The notes below the pieces were generated by a model. It searched no databases and was not told where the DNA came from. It worked only from the letters and a program-made list of their open reading frames with translations. 45,699 nucleotides of DNA from Bacteroidales bacterium (lineage in GTDB: Bacteria > Bacteroidota > Bacteroidia > Bacteroidales > UBA932): contig JAFXNQ010000008.1 in the NCBI GenBank assembly GCA_017529425.1, forward strand, positions 1 to 45,699, in the 5' to 3' direction. Below, in pieces: positions 27,828-37,651 of this stretch. How positions within the stretch are numbered: the stretch's first letter is position 1; each line of letters starts with the position of its first letter. Both the position numbers and the translations under genes were made by a program.

Positions 27828-28442
27828 ATGCATATAGCGATAGCAGGCAATATTGGCAGCGGCAAGACTACCCTCACCCGCTTACTCTGCCAACACTTCA
27901 AATGGACTCCCCGCTTTGAACCAGTTGACCATAACCCCTATCTCGCAGATTTTTACGAGGATATGGAGCGATGGGCGTTCAACTTGCAGATCTATTTCCT
28001 GAACAAGCGCTTCCGCGACATAGTTGAGATCAGCCGGAGCGACGATGTAATTGTACAGGACCGCACGATATACGAAGATGCCAACATATTTGCCCCCAAC
28101 CTGCACGATATGGGGCTTATGAGCAGCCGCGATTATGACAACTACCGCGACCTGTTTAACCTGATGATATCCCTGGTGGATGCTCCCGACCTGATGATTT
28201 ACCTGCGCAGTTCCATCCCCAACGTGGTGGGAAAAATCCAGAAACGTGGACGCGAATACGAGAGCAGCATCCGTATCGACTACCTCAAAGGGCTGCACGA
28301 CCGTTACGAGAAGTGGATTGAGAATTACACAGATGGCAAACTGCTAATACTGGACGTGGACAAACTCAACTTTGAAGAGAATCCCGCCGACTTCAGCACC
28401 GTCTGCGACCTTATAGAGGCCCAGCTGAACGGCCTCTTTTAA
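27828..28442 (+). CDS. Deoxynucleoside kinase
   Basis: A 204-residue P-loop kinase. ATG 27828 places the P-loop GNIGSGKTT at residues 7-15, the right distance from the N-terminus; the much longer open frame upstream is antisense to the MBL gene. Other family features are EPVDHNPYLADFYED (substrate-binding Glu), the DRT motif in VIVQDRTIYEDANIF and the Arg-rich lid KRGREYESSIRIDYL. It phosphorylates deoxynucleosides for the salvage pathway (dGK/dAK type). A TAAATTTG box at 27793-27800 is a plausible -7 element. It converges on the DUF6850 gene with a 3-bp gap. Confidence 0.92.
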   Translation: MHIAIAGNIGSGKTTLTRLLCQHFKWTPRFEPVDHNPYLADFYEDMERWAFNLQIYFLNKRFRDIVEISRSDDVIVQDRTIYEDANIFAPNLHDMGLMSSRDYDNYRDLFNLMISLVDAPDLMIYLRSSIPNVVGKIQKRGREYESSIRIDYLKGLHDRYEKWIENYTDGKLLILDVDKLNFEENPADFSTVCDLIEAQLNGLF

Positions 28443-28445
28443 CCG

Positions 28446-29927
28446 TTAGAACATCACGCCCACAGCAATAGAGGCGCAGAGCCTGCCGCCCTTGATAGTC
28501 ATCGGCATCATATGGACGAGGCTGAGTTTTGCGTAGGTAGAGAGCAGGCTGTTCATGTGGAAAGAGTACTCCAGATCGGCGGAATTCCTGTAGAAAAACC
28601 GGCCCAGATATTCCGCTTCATCTTCATACATCTTCTTAAATAGTGCGTCGCCATCTAACTCATAGCGGGGCTTTCCCGTATAGTTGTTCCCCATGCTGAC
28701 CCTGGCCAACAGGGTGCTTTCATTCGCAATCTGGATATTCTTGCCAACGAACACATACGGCAAGAAAGAAAGGCTGGAAAACCGGCCCTCAAGACCGGCG
28801 ACCCGTTTGGCAGAAGTAGAAGTCATGTCTATTCCGGCGCCGAATTCAAAGTCGTAGCTGCTATCCTTAGCATCGGTATAGAGGGTATAGTCTGTATGCA
28901 GATTCATGATGCCGCCACGGCCAATGATATCCGCCATCCCTTCTCTCCAGCGATAGCGATTGAAATCTATATCAAAGTTGAACTTGCGGTTGCGATTTTC
29001 ACCAAAAAGGCCCTGCACATCCATGCCGATTACATATTTGTTCACAATACCCAAGGTGAAATCCCCCTCGTCAACCCGGGTAGCACCAGTGTCAAACGAC
29101 AGCTCCATCAGCCACTGCCTGTTTCCCCACATGCGGTTATACTGGAGGTCCACCCCAAAACGGTTTGAGATATAGTCCAGGCGTTCAGCTCCTATGGCAC
29201 CACTCACCCAGCGAGGGGTGGAATCGCCCAGTCCCTTCATGAAGGCCAACCTGACGGGGCTCTCAGAGTCAGAAGTCAGCGTGGTTTTTGCCGGATTTAA
29301 GCGATACCGGAGCGTCATCCCCACAAGATTGTCATCGTCTATGAGATAAGTAGCGCTGGGGGCCAGCTCCATATCAAAAGAGCCGTAACGGCTTCGCGGA
29401 TCGACGCTCTTGACGGCGGAGCGACCCTGTGTGTGGAGGGCCATACCCACAGAAAGCTGGCCGTCAAGCATCAGCGGAGCTGCTGCAGATACTTCAATAT
29501 CAGCCTCATTGTGCCTCCATGAGAAGGACTCAGAGGTGTTCTGGGCCAAAAAGAAGGGCATATCCCAAGTCACTTCGTAGAGCGATGTATTGTAATTGCA
29601 CTTGCGCAGACGGTCGCGGGACAACGACACTTTTGCTGCGACCGTGAACCCCTCGATATCCATCAGCATATCGCCGCCAAGGTTGAAGCCGGAAATCGTA
29701 CGCGCCCCCCACGAATCGGTAAAATTACCGGTCTGAAGGTCGTAGCCGAGCGATACATAGCGCCACAGCAACATCTCATCACGGGCAAGTCCGGCGGCGT
29801 TGCCGCTATTGTACCAAAGGGCCCGTTTCTGGTTCAGATTATACTCTGCACGGTCCTTGATCTCCTGGGAGAAAACCAGACCCAGCGTCATAAACATACA
29901 AAAGGCCGTCAAGAGAATTCTTTTCAT
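28446..29927 (-). CDS. DUF6850-type outer-membrane beta-barrel protein
   Basis: A 493-residue protein with signal peptide MKRILLTAFCMFMTLGLVFS. The rest is almost continuous amphipathic beta strands with aromatic girdles (GFTVAAKVSLSRDRLRKC; NRKFNFDIDFNRYRW; FGAGIDMTSTSAKRVAG). It ends in SIAVGVMF, with the C-terminal Phe expected for BAM-dependent insertion. The opening (AEYNLNQKRALWYNSGNAAGLARD) resembles the DUF6850 family of Bacteroidota barrels, which accompany surface proteins and have no defined transport substrate. It stands between the kinase and the ribosomal operon terminator, with no obvious partner gene. Confidence 0.7.
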   Translation of the reverse strand: MKRILLTAFCMFMTLGLVFSQEIKDRAEYNLNQKRALWYNSGNAAGLARDEMLLWRYVSLGYDLQTGNFTDSWGARTISGFNLGGDMLMDIEGFTVAAKVSLSRDRLRKCNYNTSLYEVTWDMPFFLAQNTSESFSWRHNEADIEVSAAAPLMLDGQLSVGMALHTQGRSAVKSVDPRSRYGSFDMELAPSATYLIDDDNLVGMTLRYRLNPAKTTLTSDSESPVRLAFMKGLGDSTPRWVSGAIGAERLDYISNRFGVDLQYNRMWGNRQWLMELSFDTGATRVDEGDFTLGIVNKYVIGMDVQGLFGENRNRKFNFDIDFNRYRWREGMADIIGRGGIMNLHTDYTLYTDAKDSSYDFEFGAGIDMTSTSAKRVAGLEGRFSSLSFLPYVFVGKNIQIANESTLLARVSMGNNYTGKPRYELDGDALFKKMYEDEAEYLGRFFYRNSADLEYSFHMNSLLSTYAKLSLVHMMPMTIKGGRLCASIAVGVMF

Positions 29928-29980
29928 CGCTTAATTAATTGTCTTGATATGCTAATTTATGCAAATTCCTTCTCATAACA

Positions 29981-30022
29981 AAACATGACGCACGTCAGGA
30001 GGTCCTGACGTGCGTCATGTTT
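29981..30022. terminator. Perfect 20-bp hairpin terminator after rplQ
   Basis: AAACATGACGCACGTCAGGA at 29981-30000 is followed by GG and its exact reverse complement at 30003-30022. It begins 14 bp after the rplQ stop. Read on the minus strand, the stem ends in TTTTGTTATG, a usable U-tract, so it should terminate the ribosomal operon. It could also insulate the DUF6850 gene that starts about 55 bp downstream. Confidence 0.88.
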
Positions 30023-30036
30023 CTGCCTAAGACAGA

Positions 30037-30522
30037 TTATTCTGCCTTGGGTGCCTCCTCTGCGGGAGCCTCTGCAGCAGCCTCTGCCTTGGGAGCAGAT
30101 TTGCGGCTACGGCGGGTAGCGGGCTTCTTGGCAGCCTTCTTCTCGGTAGCTGCGAGTGCAGCCTCGTTGAAGTCAACCAGCTCGATGATAGCCATATCGG
30201 CTGCATCACCCTCGCGGAAACCGGTCTTCACGATGCGGGTGTATCCGCCCGGACGGTCGCCAATCTTCGGAGCCACTACGCGGAACAACTCGCTGACAGC
30301 CTCTTTTTGTTTGAGATAGCTGAAAACAGTGCGGCGGGAGTGGGTCGAATCGTCTTTGGATTTGGTGATCAGCGGCTCGACATACATCCTCAGAGCCTTT
30401 GCCTTTGCCAAAGTGGTCTCGATCTGCTTGTGCATGATCAGAGAGCAAGCCATATTGGAAAGCATAGCTTTGCGGTGACCGCTTTTGCGTCCCAGATGGT
30501 TAATTGACCTATTGTGTCTCAT
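30037..30522 (-). CDS. rplQ: Ribosomal protein L17
   Basis: A 161-residue large-subunit protein. The N-terminal 115 residues are the standard L17 fold ([20 protein letters not shown]). The last 45 residues are a Lys/Ala/Glu-rich extension ([20 protein letters not shown] and on), longer than the core family but common in Bacteroidota. It is the last gene of the operon, 6 bp after rpoA, and is followed by the perfect hairpin at 29981-30022. Confidence 0.98.
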   Translation of the reverse strand: MRHNRSINHLGRKSGHRKAMLSNMACSLIMHKQIETTLAKAKALRMYVEPLITKSKDDSTHSRRTVFSYLKQKEAVSELFRVVAPKIGDRPGGYTRIVKTGFREGDAADMAIIELVDFNEAALAATEKKAAKKPATRRSRKSAPKAEAAAEAPAEEAPKAE

Positions 30523-30528
30523 ATTCTG

Positions 30529-31527
30529 TTATTCTTTTTTATCAATGTTGTACTTAGATACATCCATCCCAAAGTTGAGCTTGAGTTTCTGCTCTACCAG
30601 GAATACCACCTCGGTGAGTGACTTCTTGCCAAAGTTGCGCAGTTTCATCAGCTCCTCCTTCTTATGCGAAACCAGGTCGGCGATGGTCTCGATATCAACG
30701 GCCTTGAGGCAGTTGAGAGCGCGGACGGATATTTCCAGATCCTGAAGCTTGGTCATAAGATGGTGGCGGGTGCGGAGCGACTCCTCGTCAAGATTCTTGC
30801 TCTCGGGGGCCACATTCTCTTCAAGGGTGATCTTGTCGTCGGAGAACAGCATGAAGTGATAGATAAGTATCTTAGCCGCCTCTTTGAGTGCATCCTTGGG
30901 AGAGATGGAACCATCGGTGGTGATTTCAAGAATCAGGCACTCGTAGTCGGTCTTCTGCTCTACTCGGCAGTCTTCCCTGCGGTAGTTGACATTCTTGATG
31001 GGGGTGAATATCGAGTCAATTGCTATAGTATCAACCGGAGCTTTGTCGTCTTTGTTCTCGTCGGCAGGTACATAACCGCGACCCTTACCCACGGTGAAGT
31101 CCATAACGATTTTCACGCTGGGCTCCATGGTGCAGATGTGCAGGTCGGGGTTGAGTACTGCGAACGAAGAGAGACTCTTCGCCAGGTCAGAAGCAGTGAA
31201 TTCGGTCTTTCCACTAACAGTCACGGTAGCAGTTTCGCCCTCTTCAGTCTCAATCATTCTCTTCAGACGAATTTGCTTGAGGTTGAGGATGATGTCCACC
31301 ACATTCTCTACCACACCGGGGATAGTGTCAAACTCGTGCTTGACACCCTCAATGCGGATGGATGTAATGGCAAAACCCTCCAGCGACGAGAGCAATATGC
31401 GGCGAAGCGCGTTACCCACGGTGGTTGCGTATCCCGGCTCCAGAGGGCGGAATTCGAAACGGCCGAAAGTATCGGTAGCTTCAAGCATTATGACCTTGTC
31501 AGGTTTTTGGAATGCTAAAATTGCCAT
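30529..31527 (-). CDS. rpoA: RNA polymerase alpha subunit
   Basis: A 332-residue protein. The N-terminal assembly domain carries [22 protein letters not shown] and the interface sequence [14 protein letters not shown]. The C-terminal domain has the helix-hairpin-helix pair ([32 protein letters not shown]) that contacts UP elements and activators. It sits between rpsD and rplQ, the usual alpha-operon order. Confidence 0.99.
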   Translation of the reverse strand: MAILAFQKPDKVIMLEATDTFGRFEFRPLEPGYATTVGNALRRILLSSLEGFAITSIRIEGVKHEFDTIPGVVENVVDIILNLKQIRLKRMIETEEGETATVTVSGKTEFTASDLAKSLSSFAVLNPDLHICTMEPSVKIVMDFTVGKGRGYVPADENKDDKAPVDTIAIDSIFTPIKNVNYRREDCRVEQKTDYECLILEITTDGSISPKDALKEAAKILIYHFMLFSDDKITLEENVAPESKNLDEESLRTRHHLMTKLQDLEISVRALNCLKAVDIETIADLVSHKKEELMKLRNFGKKSLTEVVFLVEQKLKLNFGMDVSKYNIDKKE

Positions 31528-31568
31528 AAGTTGTTTGTGTTATTTGGTGTTAGTGTTAATTCACGCTA

Positions 31569-32174
31569 CTACTTGGAGTACAACTCGACGATAAGCTGCT
31601 CGTTGATTGTTTCGGGGATCTCGCTGCGCTCGGGAACGTTGAGGAACTTGCCGGCACATTTGTCTGCATCCCATTCAATCCATGAGTACTTGCCAGTACC
31701 GCGGCTGAGACTGTCCTGAATAACTTCAAGGCTCTTGGAACGCTCGCGTACGGCAACCACGTCGCCGGGGCGGATGATAGTTGAAGGAATGCTGCAAACC
31801 TCACCGTTGCGGGTGATGTGGCAGTGGCTTACCAGCTGACGTGCGGCAGCCCTGGTGGGAGCGATGCCCATACGGTAAACCAGATTGTCGATGCGGGACT
31901 CGAGCAGTATGATGAGGTTCTCACCAGTACGGCCTTTCATCCTTGCAGCCTTCTCGTACATTGAACTGAACTGACGCTCCAGCAGACCGTAGGTATATTT
32001 AACTTTCTGCTTCTCTGCCAGCTGGGTACCGTACTCAGAAGTTTTTTTGCGCTTCTTGGCCAGGCCATGCTGTCCCGGAGGATAGTTCTTCTTGTCCAGA
32101 TATTTGTCCGGTCCGTAGATCGGCTCTCCAAATTTACGGGCTATTTTGGTCTTGGGCCCTGTATATCTTGCCAT
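31569..32174 (-). CDS. rpsD: Ribosomal protein S4
   Basis: A 201-residue primary 16S rRNA-binding protein. It starts [17 protein letters not shown] and has the S4 RNA-binding module ([33 protein letters not shown]). The N-terminal zinc-type cysteines are absent, as in the Cys-less S4 form. In many bacteria S4 autoregulates this operon; no regulatory structure was identified here. Confidence 0.98.
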   Translation of the reverse strand: MARYTGPKTKIARKFGEPIYGPDKYLDKKNYPPGQHGLAKKRKKTSEYGTQLAEKQKVKYTYGLLERQFSSMYEKAARMKGRTGENLIILLESRIDNLVYRMGIAPTRAAARQLVSHCHITRNGEVCSIPSTIIRPGDVVAVRERSKSLEVIQDSLSRGTGKYSWIEWDADKCAGKFLNVPERSEIPETINEQLIVELYSK

Positions 32175-32195
32175 ATTCTGATTCGATTTTAGAGA

Positions 32196-32585
32196 TTAAA
32201 CTTTACGACGACCTTTGGGACGGCAACCATTGTGCGGCAGAGGAGTAACATCGATGATCTCAGTGACCTCGATACCCTCGGTGTGCACGGTGCGGATAGC
32301 CGACTCACGGCCTGAACCGGGACCTTTAACATAAGCTTTGACCTTGCGAAGACCCAGATCGTAAGCGACCTTCGCAGCGTCCTGAGCTGCTACCTGAGCT
32401 GCATAGGGAGTGTTCTTCTTGGAACCCCTGAAGCCCATCTTACCAGCAGAAGACCAGCTGATAACCTGACCTGTACTGTTGGTGATAGTAACGATAACAT
32501 TGTTGAAAGTTGAAGAGACATGAAGTTGTCCGTAAGCATCAACCTTAACAACTCTCTTTTTGTTTGTTGTTGTCTTTTTAGCCAT
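32196..32585 (-). CDS. rpsK: Ribosomal protein S11
   Basis: A 129-residue protein of the 30S platform. It reads [20 protein letters not shown], then [20 protein letters not shown] and ends in [10 protein letters not shown], all typical. The N-terminus is short and basic ([15 protein letters not shown]). It is 12 bp after rpsM and 21 bp before rpsD. Confidence 0.98.
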   Translation of the reverse strand: MAKKTTTNKKRVVKVDAYGQLHVSSTFNNVIVTITNSTGQVISWSSAGKMGFRGSKKNTPYAAQVAAQDAAKVAYDLGLRKVKAYVKGPGSGRESAIRTVHTEGIEVTEIIDVTPLPHNGCRPKGRRKV

Positions 32586-32597
32586 AATTCAAGTCTC

Positions 32598-32975
32598 CTA
32601 TTTAGTAGCTTTCTTCTTGTTGGCGACAGTTTTCTTGCGGCCCTTGCGGGTACGTGCATTGTTTTTGGTGCTCTGTCCGCGAACGGGAAGACCGACACGG
32701 TGGCGGATGCCGCGATAGCAACCGATATCCATCAGTCGTTTAATGTTCATCTGAACCGAAGAGCGAAGCTCGCCCTCGATCTTGTATTCCTCAGCAATCT
32801 TAGAGCGGATTGCTGCAATCTGATCGTCGTTCCAGTCCTTTACCTTGATGTTCTCGTCGATGTTGAGCTCAGAGAGAATCTTGGTAGAAGAGCTGCGACC
32901 GATACCGTAGATATAGGTCAAACCTATAACTCCGCGCTTGTTTTTTGGTAAGTCAACTCCGGCTATACGTGCCAT
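32598..32975 (-). CDS. rpsM: Ribosomal protein S13
   Basis: A 125-residue 30S head protein that contacts the P-site tRNA. Characteristic stretches are [32 protein letters not shown] and [20 protein letters not shown]. The C-terminal tail is Lys-rich. It starts 34 bp after rpmJ. Confidence 0.98.
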   Translation of the reverse strand: MARIAGVDLPKNKRGVIGLTYIYGIGRSSSTKILSELNIDENIKVKDWNDDQIAAIRSKIAEEYKIEGELRSSVQMNIKRLMDIGCYRGIRHRVGLPVRGQSTKNNARTRKGRKKTVANKKKATK

Positions 32976-33009
32976 AATTTATGTTACTTTATTGATTATT
33001 CGTTAAAAA

Positions 33010-33126
33010 TTATGCTTGACGCATTTTGAATTTCGGATTCTTCTTGCAAATAACATACAAGCGGCCTTTACGCTTAACGATCTTGCAATCGTCACTACGC
33101 TTTTTGATGGAAGTTTTAACTTTCAT
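33010..33126 (-). CDS. rpmJ: Ribosomal protein L36
   Basis: A 38-residue gene from ATG 33126 to TAA 33010. The protein begins [19 protein letters not shown] and ends NPKFKMRQA. Of the zinc ligands C-x2-C...C...H of classic L36, only two Cys remain: the first is replaced in SDDC and the His is Phe in NPKFK. This is the zinc-less type that Bacteroidota commonly use. It lies 19 bp after infA and 34 bp before rpsM. Confidence 0.97.
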   Translation of the reverse strand: MKVKTSIKKRSDDCKIVKRKGRLYVICKKNPKFKMRQA

Positions 33127-33145
33127 TGTGTTGAAGTATTTAATG

Positions 33146-33364
33146 TTATTTATATCTGAAGGAAATTCTTCCTTTGGTCAAATCATACGGAGACATCTCT
33201 ACTTTAACCTTGTCACCAGGCAATATCTTGATGTAGTGCATGCGCATCTTGCCCGAAATGTGGGCGATTATCACGTGGCCGTTGTCGAGCTCTACGCGGA
33301 ACATAGCGTTTGACAGCGCCTCTATGATTGTTCCATCTTTCTCTATTGCTGACTGTTTTGGCAT
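33146..33364 (-). CDS. infA: Translation initiation factor IF-1
   Basis: A 72-residue OB-fold protein that occupies the ribosomal A site during initiation. It reads [29 protein letters not shown] and [20 protein letters not shown], matching the family over its full length. It is placed between map and rpmJ, standard for the spc operon. Confidence 0.98.
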   Translation of the reverse strand: MPKQSAIEKDGTIIEALSNAMFRVELDNGHVIIAHISGKMRMHYIKILPGDKVKVEMSPYDLTKGRISFRYK

Positions 33365-33393
33365 AAATACTTGTTATCCGTTGATTTTGATTA

Positions 33394-34161
33394 TTATTTA
33401 TTATTCTCTATAAAGTCAAAGGTGGTCAATCGCTCGGCAGCGCCTTTGCGCACCACTACTGTCATCTCAAAGTGAGCCGACTTCTTGCGGTCTGCAGTAT
33501 AAACACCCCAGCCGTCGTCGTCAAGATATACATCTTTCACACCTTGATTGATCATGGGCTCTATGCAGATTACAGAACCTTCAGGGAGCTTTACTCCGTG
33601 TCCGCGGCGTCCGTAGTTGGGCACCTCGGGGCTCTCGTGCATATTGCGCCCGATGCCGTGACCCACAAGTTCCCGGACCACCGAATAACCGCGCTCTTCG
33701 CAATAGCTCTGAACGGCGAATCCGATGTCTCCGGTGCGTGAGCCCGCCCTGGCGGCCTCAATACCTTTGAACAGTGAAGCCTTAGTAGTATCCAGAAGTG
33801 CCTGGTCAGCCGCACTAAGTTCTCCACATCCAAATGTATAGGCCGAGTCTCCGTAATATCCCTTGTAAACCGTGCCGCAGTCCACCGAGACTATGTCGCC
33901 CTCTTTGAGCTCATAGTCAGAGGGGAAACCGTGCACCACATACTCGTTGACCGATATGCAAAGGGAGTACGGATATCCGCCATAACCCAAAAAGCCGGGC
34001 TGTGCACCGTTGTCGCGGATAAACTCCGCTGCCAGTGCGTCAAGATCCTTGGTCTTGACCCCGGGCGCGATGCTGCGGCCCACCTCGGCGAGCGTACGGG
34101 AGACGATAAGTGCGTTCTCCCTGAGCAGCGCTATTTCTTCTTCGGTTCTGACTTTGATCAT
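33394..34161 (-). CDS. map: Methionine aminopeptidase type I
   Basis: A 255-residue enzyme that removes the initiator Met. The pita-bread fold markers are VNEYVVHGFPSDYELKEGDI, the metal-ligand regions VDCGTVYKGYYGDSAYTF (two Asp), GHGIGRNMHESPEVPNYG (His) and ICIEPMINQG (Glu), and the last Glu in FEMTVVV. It is 27 bp after secY; no adk intervenes, unlike in many other phyla. Confidence 0.98.
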   Translation of the reverse strand: MIKVRTEEEIALLRENALIVSRTLAEVGRSIAPGVKTKDLDALAAEFIRDNGAQPGFLGYGGYPYSLCISVNEYVVHGFPSDYELKEGDIVSVDCGTVYKGYYGDSAYTFGCGELSAADQALLDTTKASLFKGIEAARAGSRTGDIGFAVQSYCEERGYSVVRELVGHGIGRNMHESPEVPNYGRRGHGVKLPEGSVICIEPMINQGVKDVYLDDDGWGVYTADRKKSAHFEMTVVVRKGAAERLTTFDFIENNK

Positions 34162-34188
34162 TTCTACCTTACGTACCTTATAAGAATG

Positions 34189-35514
34189 TTACATTCCAGA
34201 ACGACCCTGGAGACGGCCAGTCTTCATAAGTCCGTCGTAGTGACGCATAAGCAGGTGGCTCTCGATATGCTGGAGGGTATCCAGGATAACGCCCACAAGA
34301 ATCAGCAGCGAGGTGCCGCCGTAGAAGTGTGCGAACTGGTTGTTGACTCCGAGCAGCTGGGCAAATGCAGGCAGGATAGCCACAAGTGCCAGGAATATGG
34401 AACCGGGGAGCGTAATGCGTGACATAATGGTGTCAAGATAGTCGGCTGTCTTCCTGCCTGGCTTAACGCCGGGGATGAAACCACCGTTCTTCTTGAGATC
34501 TTCTGCCATGTTGGTGGGGTTGATGGTCACCGCCGTGTAGAAGTAGGTGAAGATAATCACCATCAGGGCGAAGATGAAGTTATACCAGAATCCAACGGAG
34601 TTGTTGAGCACAGCTGCAAGGCCCTTGGTCACGTTGAAACGGGTAAACAGCAGGGGGATCAGCATCATAGCCTGTGCAAAGATGATGGGCATAACACCTG
34701 CCGCATTCACCTTCAGGGGGATGTTGTTCTTGACGCCGCCGTACATCTTGCCGCCGACTACGCGCTTAGCATACTGTACGGGCACCTTGCGGACAGCCTG
34801 TACCAGAGCGATGGTAGCCACAAACACGAAGAAGAGTACCACGATCTCAACGATGAACATCAGGATACCGCCGGTGGTGTTGGTGAACTTCTCCATAAGC
34901 TCCAGGTAGAGAGCCTGAGGGAGACGGGCCACGATACCGATCATGATGATCAGGGATATACCGTTACCCACGCCGCGGTCGGTGATGCGCTCACCCAGCC
35001 ACATTACAAACATGGAACCGCCCAGCAGGATGAGGGTAGCCAGGAAGGCGTACCAGCCGCTGCCCATCTCCACCAGAAACGCACTTGCGGGAAGCTGTGC
35101 GCGCATGTTGGCGATGTAAGCGGGACCCTGGATGGCGAGAATCACGATTGTAAGATATCTGGTATACTGGTTCATTTTTCTGCGGCCGCTCTCACCCTCG
35201 CGCTGCAGGCGCTGGAAGAACGGGAACATCACACCCAGAAGCTGGATGACGATGGACGCAGAAATGTACGGCATAACGCCCAGCGCAAACACCGAGGCGT
35301 TGCCGAAAGCACCACCCGAGAACATGTTCATAAGGCCGAGCAGGCCCTCGGATGATTGTCGCTGGAGGTTGGAGAGCTGGGAAGCGTCGATTCCGGGAAT
35401 CACGATGTAGCAACCCAGTCGATAGACTGCTATCAGCGCGATGGTATAGAGAATCCTCTTGCGCAGCTCCTCAATCTTCCAGATATTCTTTAATGTCTGA
35501 GTAAAACTTGCCAT
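34189..35514 (-). CDS. secY: Protein translocase subunit SecY
   Basis: A 441-residue inner-membrane channel protein with about ten hydrophobic segments. The plug and first periplasmic region read PGIDASQLSNLQ, and FSGGAFGNASVFALGVMPYI is the classic TM2 signature. GVGNGISLIIMIGI and the C-terminal helix ending GMKT-like (HYDGLMKTGRLQGRSGM) are also present. It starts 5 bp after rplO. Confidence 0.98.
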   Translation of the reverse strand: MASFTQTLKNIWKIEELRKRILYTIALIAVYRLGCYIVIPGIDASQLSNLQRQSSEGLLGLMNMFSGGAFGNASVFALGVMPYISASIVIQLLGVMFPFFQRLQREGESGRRKMNQYTRYLTIVILAIQGPAYIANMRAQLPASAFLVEMGSGWYAFLATLILLGGSMFVMWLGERITDRGVGNGISLIIMIGIVARLPQALYLELMEKFTNTTGGILMFIVEIVVLFFVFVATIALVQAVRKVPVQYAKRVVGGKMYGGVKNNIPLKVNAAGVMPIIFAQAMMLIPLLFTRFNVTKGLAAVLNNSVGFWYNFIFALMVIIFTYFYTAVTINPTNMAEDLKKNGGFIPGVKPGRKTADYLDTIMSRITLPGSIFLALVAILPAFAQLLGVNNQFAHFYGGTSLLILVGVILDTLQHIESHLLMRHYDGLMKTGRLQGRSGM

Positions 35515-35519
35515 AGTCT

Positions 35520-35966
35520 TTAAAGAACTGTTGTTGTACCCTCTTTAGCCTCAATCTTGGCAATCGCACTCTTGCTGAATGCGTGGGCGGTGACATCCAA
35601 CTTTGCAGTCAGGTCGCCGTTGCCCAGCACCTTGACCAGGTCGGTGGGACGAACCAGCCCTGCTACTACCATATCGTCGATGGTGATGGTAGCGGAACCG
35701 ATCTTCTCACTGAGAGCCTGGAGAGCCGATACGTTGACTACTGCAAATTCTACTCGTGTAGGGTTCTTGAATCCGTATTTGGGAAGACGACGCTGGATAG
35801 GCATCTGACCGCCTTCGAATCCGATTTTGTGGGAATAACCGCTACGTGCCTGGGCGCCTTTGTTACCACGGGTGGCTGTTCCGCCATGTCCCGAACCTTC
35901 GCCGCGGCCGATACGTTTGTTCTTCTTGGTAGAACCTTCTGCCGGTTTAAGATTGCTTAATTTCAT
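35520..35966 (-). CDS. rplO: Ribosomal protein L15
   Basis: A 148-residue 50S protein. The basic Gly-rich N-terminus is typical (KRIGRGEGSGHGGTATRGNK, then GFEGGQMPIQRRLPKYGF). It is 13 bp after rpmD and 5 bp before secY. Confidence 0.98.
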   Translation of the reverse strand: MKLSNLKPAEGSTKKNKRIGRGEGSGHGGTATRGNKGAQARSGYSHKIGFEGGQMPIQRRLPKYGFKNPTRVEFAVVNVSALQALSEKIGSATITIDDMVVAGLVRPTDLVKVLGNGDLTAKLDVTAHAFSKSAIAKIEAKEGTTTVL

Positions 35967-35979
35967 TATTGTCTTCTCC

Positions 35980-36162
35980 CTATTTTACTTCTTCAACTTT
36001 TACAAGATGACGAACCTTTTCAATCATGCCAGCGGTTACAGGGGTAAGCTCAACCTCTACAGTCTGATGCATCCTGTGAATGCCCAGGCACTGCATATTG
36101 GCCTGCTGACGCTTGGTTGCACTGGCGGTACTTTTAATTTGGGTAACTTTTACTTTTGCCAT
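35980..36162 (-). CDS. rpmD: Ribosomal protein L30
   Basis: A 60-residue protein. I place the start at ATG 36162 (MAKVKVTQIKSTASATKRQQ); the open frame extends upstream into rpsE but only in the wrong frame for that gene. The core LGIHRMHQTVEVELTP matches L30. It is 13 bp after rpsE. Confidence 0.97.
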   Translation of the reverse strand: MAKVKVTQIKSTASATKRQQANMQCLGIHRMHQTVEVELTPVTAGMIEKVRHLVKVEEVK

Positions 36163-36175
36163 GGTTTGGATCTCC

Positions 36176-36694
36176 TTAACCGTTAAATACCCTTTCCATA
36201 GGAATGCCGCGCAGACCTGCAACAGTGTAGGCGTCGCGCATCTCGCAGAGAGCGGCAACAGTGGCCTTCACCAGGTTGTGAGGGTTGGATGAACCTTTAC
36301 TTTTTGCAATGACATCATGAACGCCTACAGCCTCGAATACGGCACGCATCGCACCACCGGCCTTTACACCGGTACCGGGCGCAGCGGGTTTCATGAATAC
36401 GCGGGCACCGCCAAACTTGGCTTCCTGCTCGTGGGGGATAGTCTTCTTGCTCAGAGGGATCTTAACCAGATTCTTCTTAGCATCTTCGATACCCTTAGAA
36501 ATAGCTGTCGTTACCTCGTTGGCTTTTCCAAGGCCATAGCCTACGACACCGTTTTCATCGCCGACAACGACGATGGCTGCAAAGCTGAAGTGACGACCAC
36601 CCTTGGTGACCTTGGTCACTCTCTGAACCGCTACCAGTCTGTCTTTAAGTTCCAGATCGACGGTTTTAACCTTTTTAGTATTGATATCTGCCAT
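36176..36694 (-). CDS. rpsE: Ribosomal protein S5
   Basis: A 172-residue 30S protein involved in decoding fidelity. It shows [39 protein letters not shown] and [19 protein letters not shown]. It begins 5 bp after rplR. Confidence 0.98.
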   Translation of the reverse strand: MADINTKKVKTVDLELKDRLVAVQRVTKVTKGGRHFSFAAIVVVGDENGVVGYGLGKANEVTTAISKGIEDAKKNLVKIPLSKKTIPHEQEAKFGGARVFMKPAAPGTGVKAGGAMRAVFEAVGVHDVIAKSKGSSNPHNLVKATVAALCEMRDAYTVAGLRGIPMERVFNG

Positions 36695-36699
36695 AGCGC

Positions 36700-37059
36700 T
36701 TAGAATTTAAGACCACCCTCGCGGGCAGCGTCTGCCAAACTTTTAACTCTTCCGTGATAGAGATAGCCTCCGCGGTCGAAAGAGACCGTGCTGATGCCTT
36801 TCTCAAGAGCGCGCTGCGCGATGCAGCCACCCACTACCTTGGCAGCCTCGATGCCGGATTTGCCCTTGCACTGCTCTGCGAGAGCCTTCTCGAGCGAAGA
36901 TGCCGATGCGAGAGTGATGCCCTTGGTGTCGTCTACCACCTGAACATAAATCTGCTTATTGCTTCTGAACACTACCATACGGGGGCGCTCGGGAGTGCCA
37001 TTAACCACTTTACGGATGCGGTAGTGAACTCTTTGTCTTCTTTCTTGTTTAGTCATCAT
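36700..37059 (-). CDS. rplR: Ribosomal protein L18
   Basis: A 119-residue 5S rRNA-binding protein. It reads [38 protein letters not shown] and [20 protein letters not shown]. Two tandem ATG codons (37059 and 37056) both fit; a GGAGGA stretch upstream is compatible with either. Confidence 0.98.
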   Translation of the reverse strand: MMTKQERRQRVHYRIRKVVNGTPERPRMVVFRSNKQIYVQVVDDTKGITLASASSLEKALAEQCKGKSGIEAAKVVGGCIAQRALEKGISTVSFDRGGYLYHGRVKSLADAAREGGLKF

Positions 37060-37074
37060 AATTCATTCCTCCTG

Positions 37075-37635
37075 TTATTTAGCGGCAGCAGACTTGCCGG
37101 CTTTGCGACGCAGCTGTTCTCCGACGAACTTGATACCCTTGCCCTTATAAGGTTCGGGCTTGCGGAACGAACGTACCTTGTGAGCAACCTGACCAAGCAA
37201 TTGCTTATCGCAACTTTTGAGAATCAAAACCGGGTTTGCACCCTTCTTAACAGCCTCAGCCTCGGCCTTGACCTCCTTGGGAAGCTGGAACTGGATATCG
37301 TGAGAATAACCAAGGCTGAAAGTAAGCATCTGGCCCTGGACGTCAACACGATAACCAACACCCACCAATTCCTGTTTGATGGTAAACATCTCGTGGCAAC
37401 CAGTCACCATATTCGCAATCAGTGCGCGGTACAGACCGTGCATAGAGCGGTGGCGGGGCTGGTCTGTCGGACGAGACAGAGTAATTTCATTTCCCTCTAC
37501 CTTGACTTCGATGTCGGGATCCACTTTCTGGGACATCTCGCCGTGAGGGCCTTTAACCTTAACCACGTTGTCCTTTGTAACCTCAACGGATACGCCGGCG
37601 GGAAGGTGTACAGGTAATTTTCCTATTCGTGACAT
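37075..37635 (-). CDS. rplF: Ribosomal protein L6
   Basis: A 186-residue protein near the factor-binding site. It has the two L6 repeats, with MSRIGKLPVHLPAGVSVEVT at the start and the C-terminal KPEPYKGKGIKFVGEQLRRK. It is 15 bp before rplR. Confidence 0.98.
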   Translation of the reverse strand: MSRIGKLPVHLPAGVSVEVTKDNVVKVKGPHGEMSQKVDPDIEVKVEGNEITLSRPTDQPRHRSMHGLYRALIANMVTGCHEMFTIKQELVGVGYRVDVQGQMLTFSLGYSHDIQFQLPKEVKAEAEAVKKGANPVLILKSCDKQLLGQVAHKVRSFRKPEPYKGKGIKFVGEQLRRKAGKSAAAK

Positions 37636-37651
37636 TATTGTAAGATTTTAA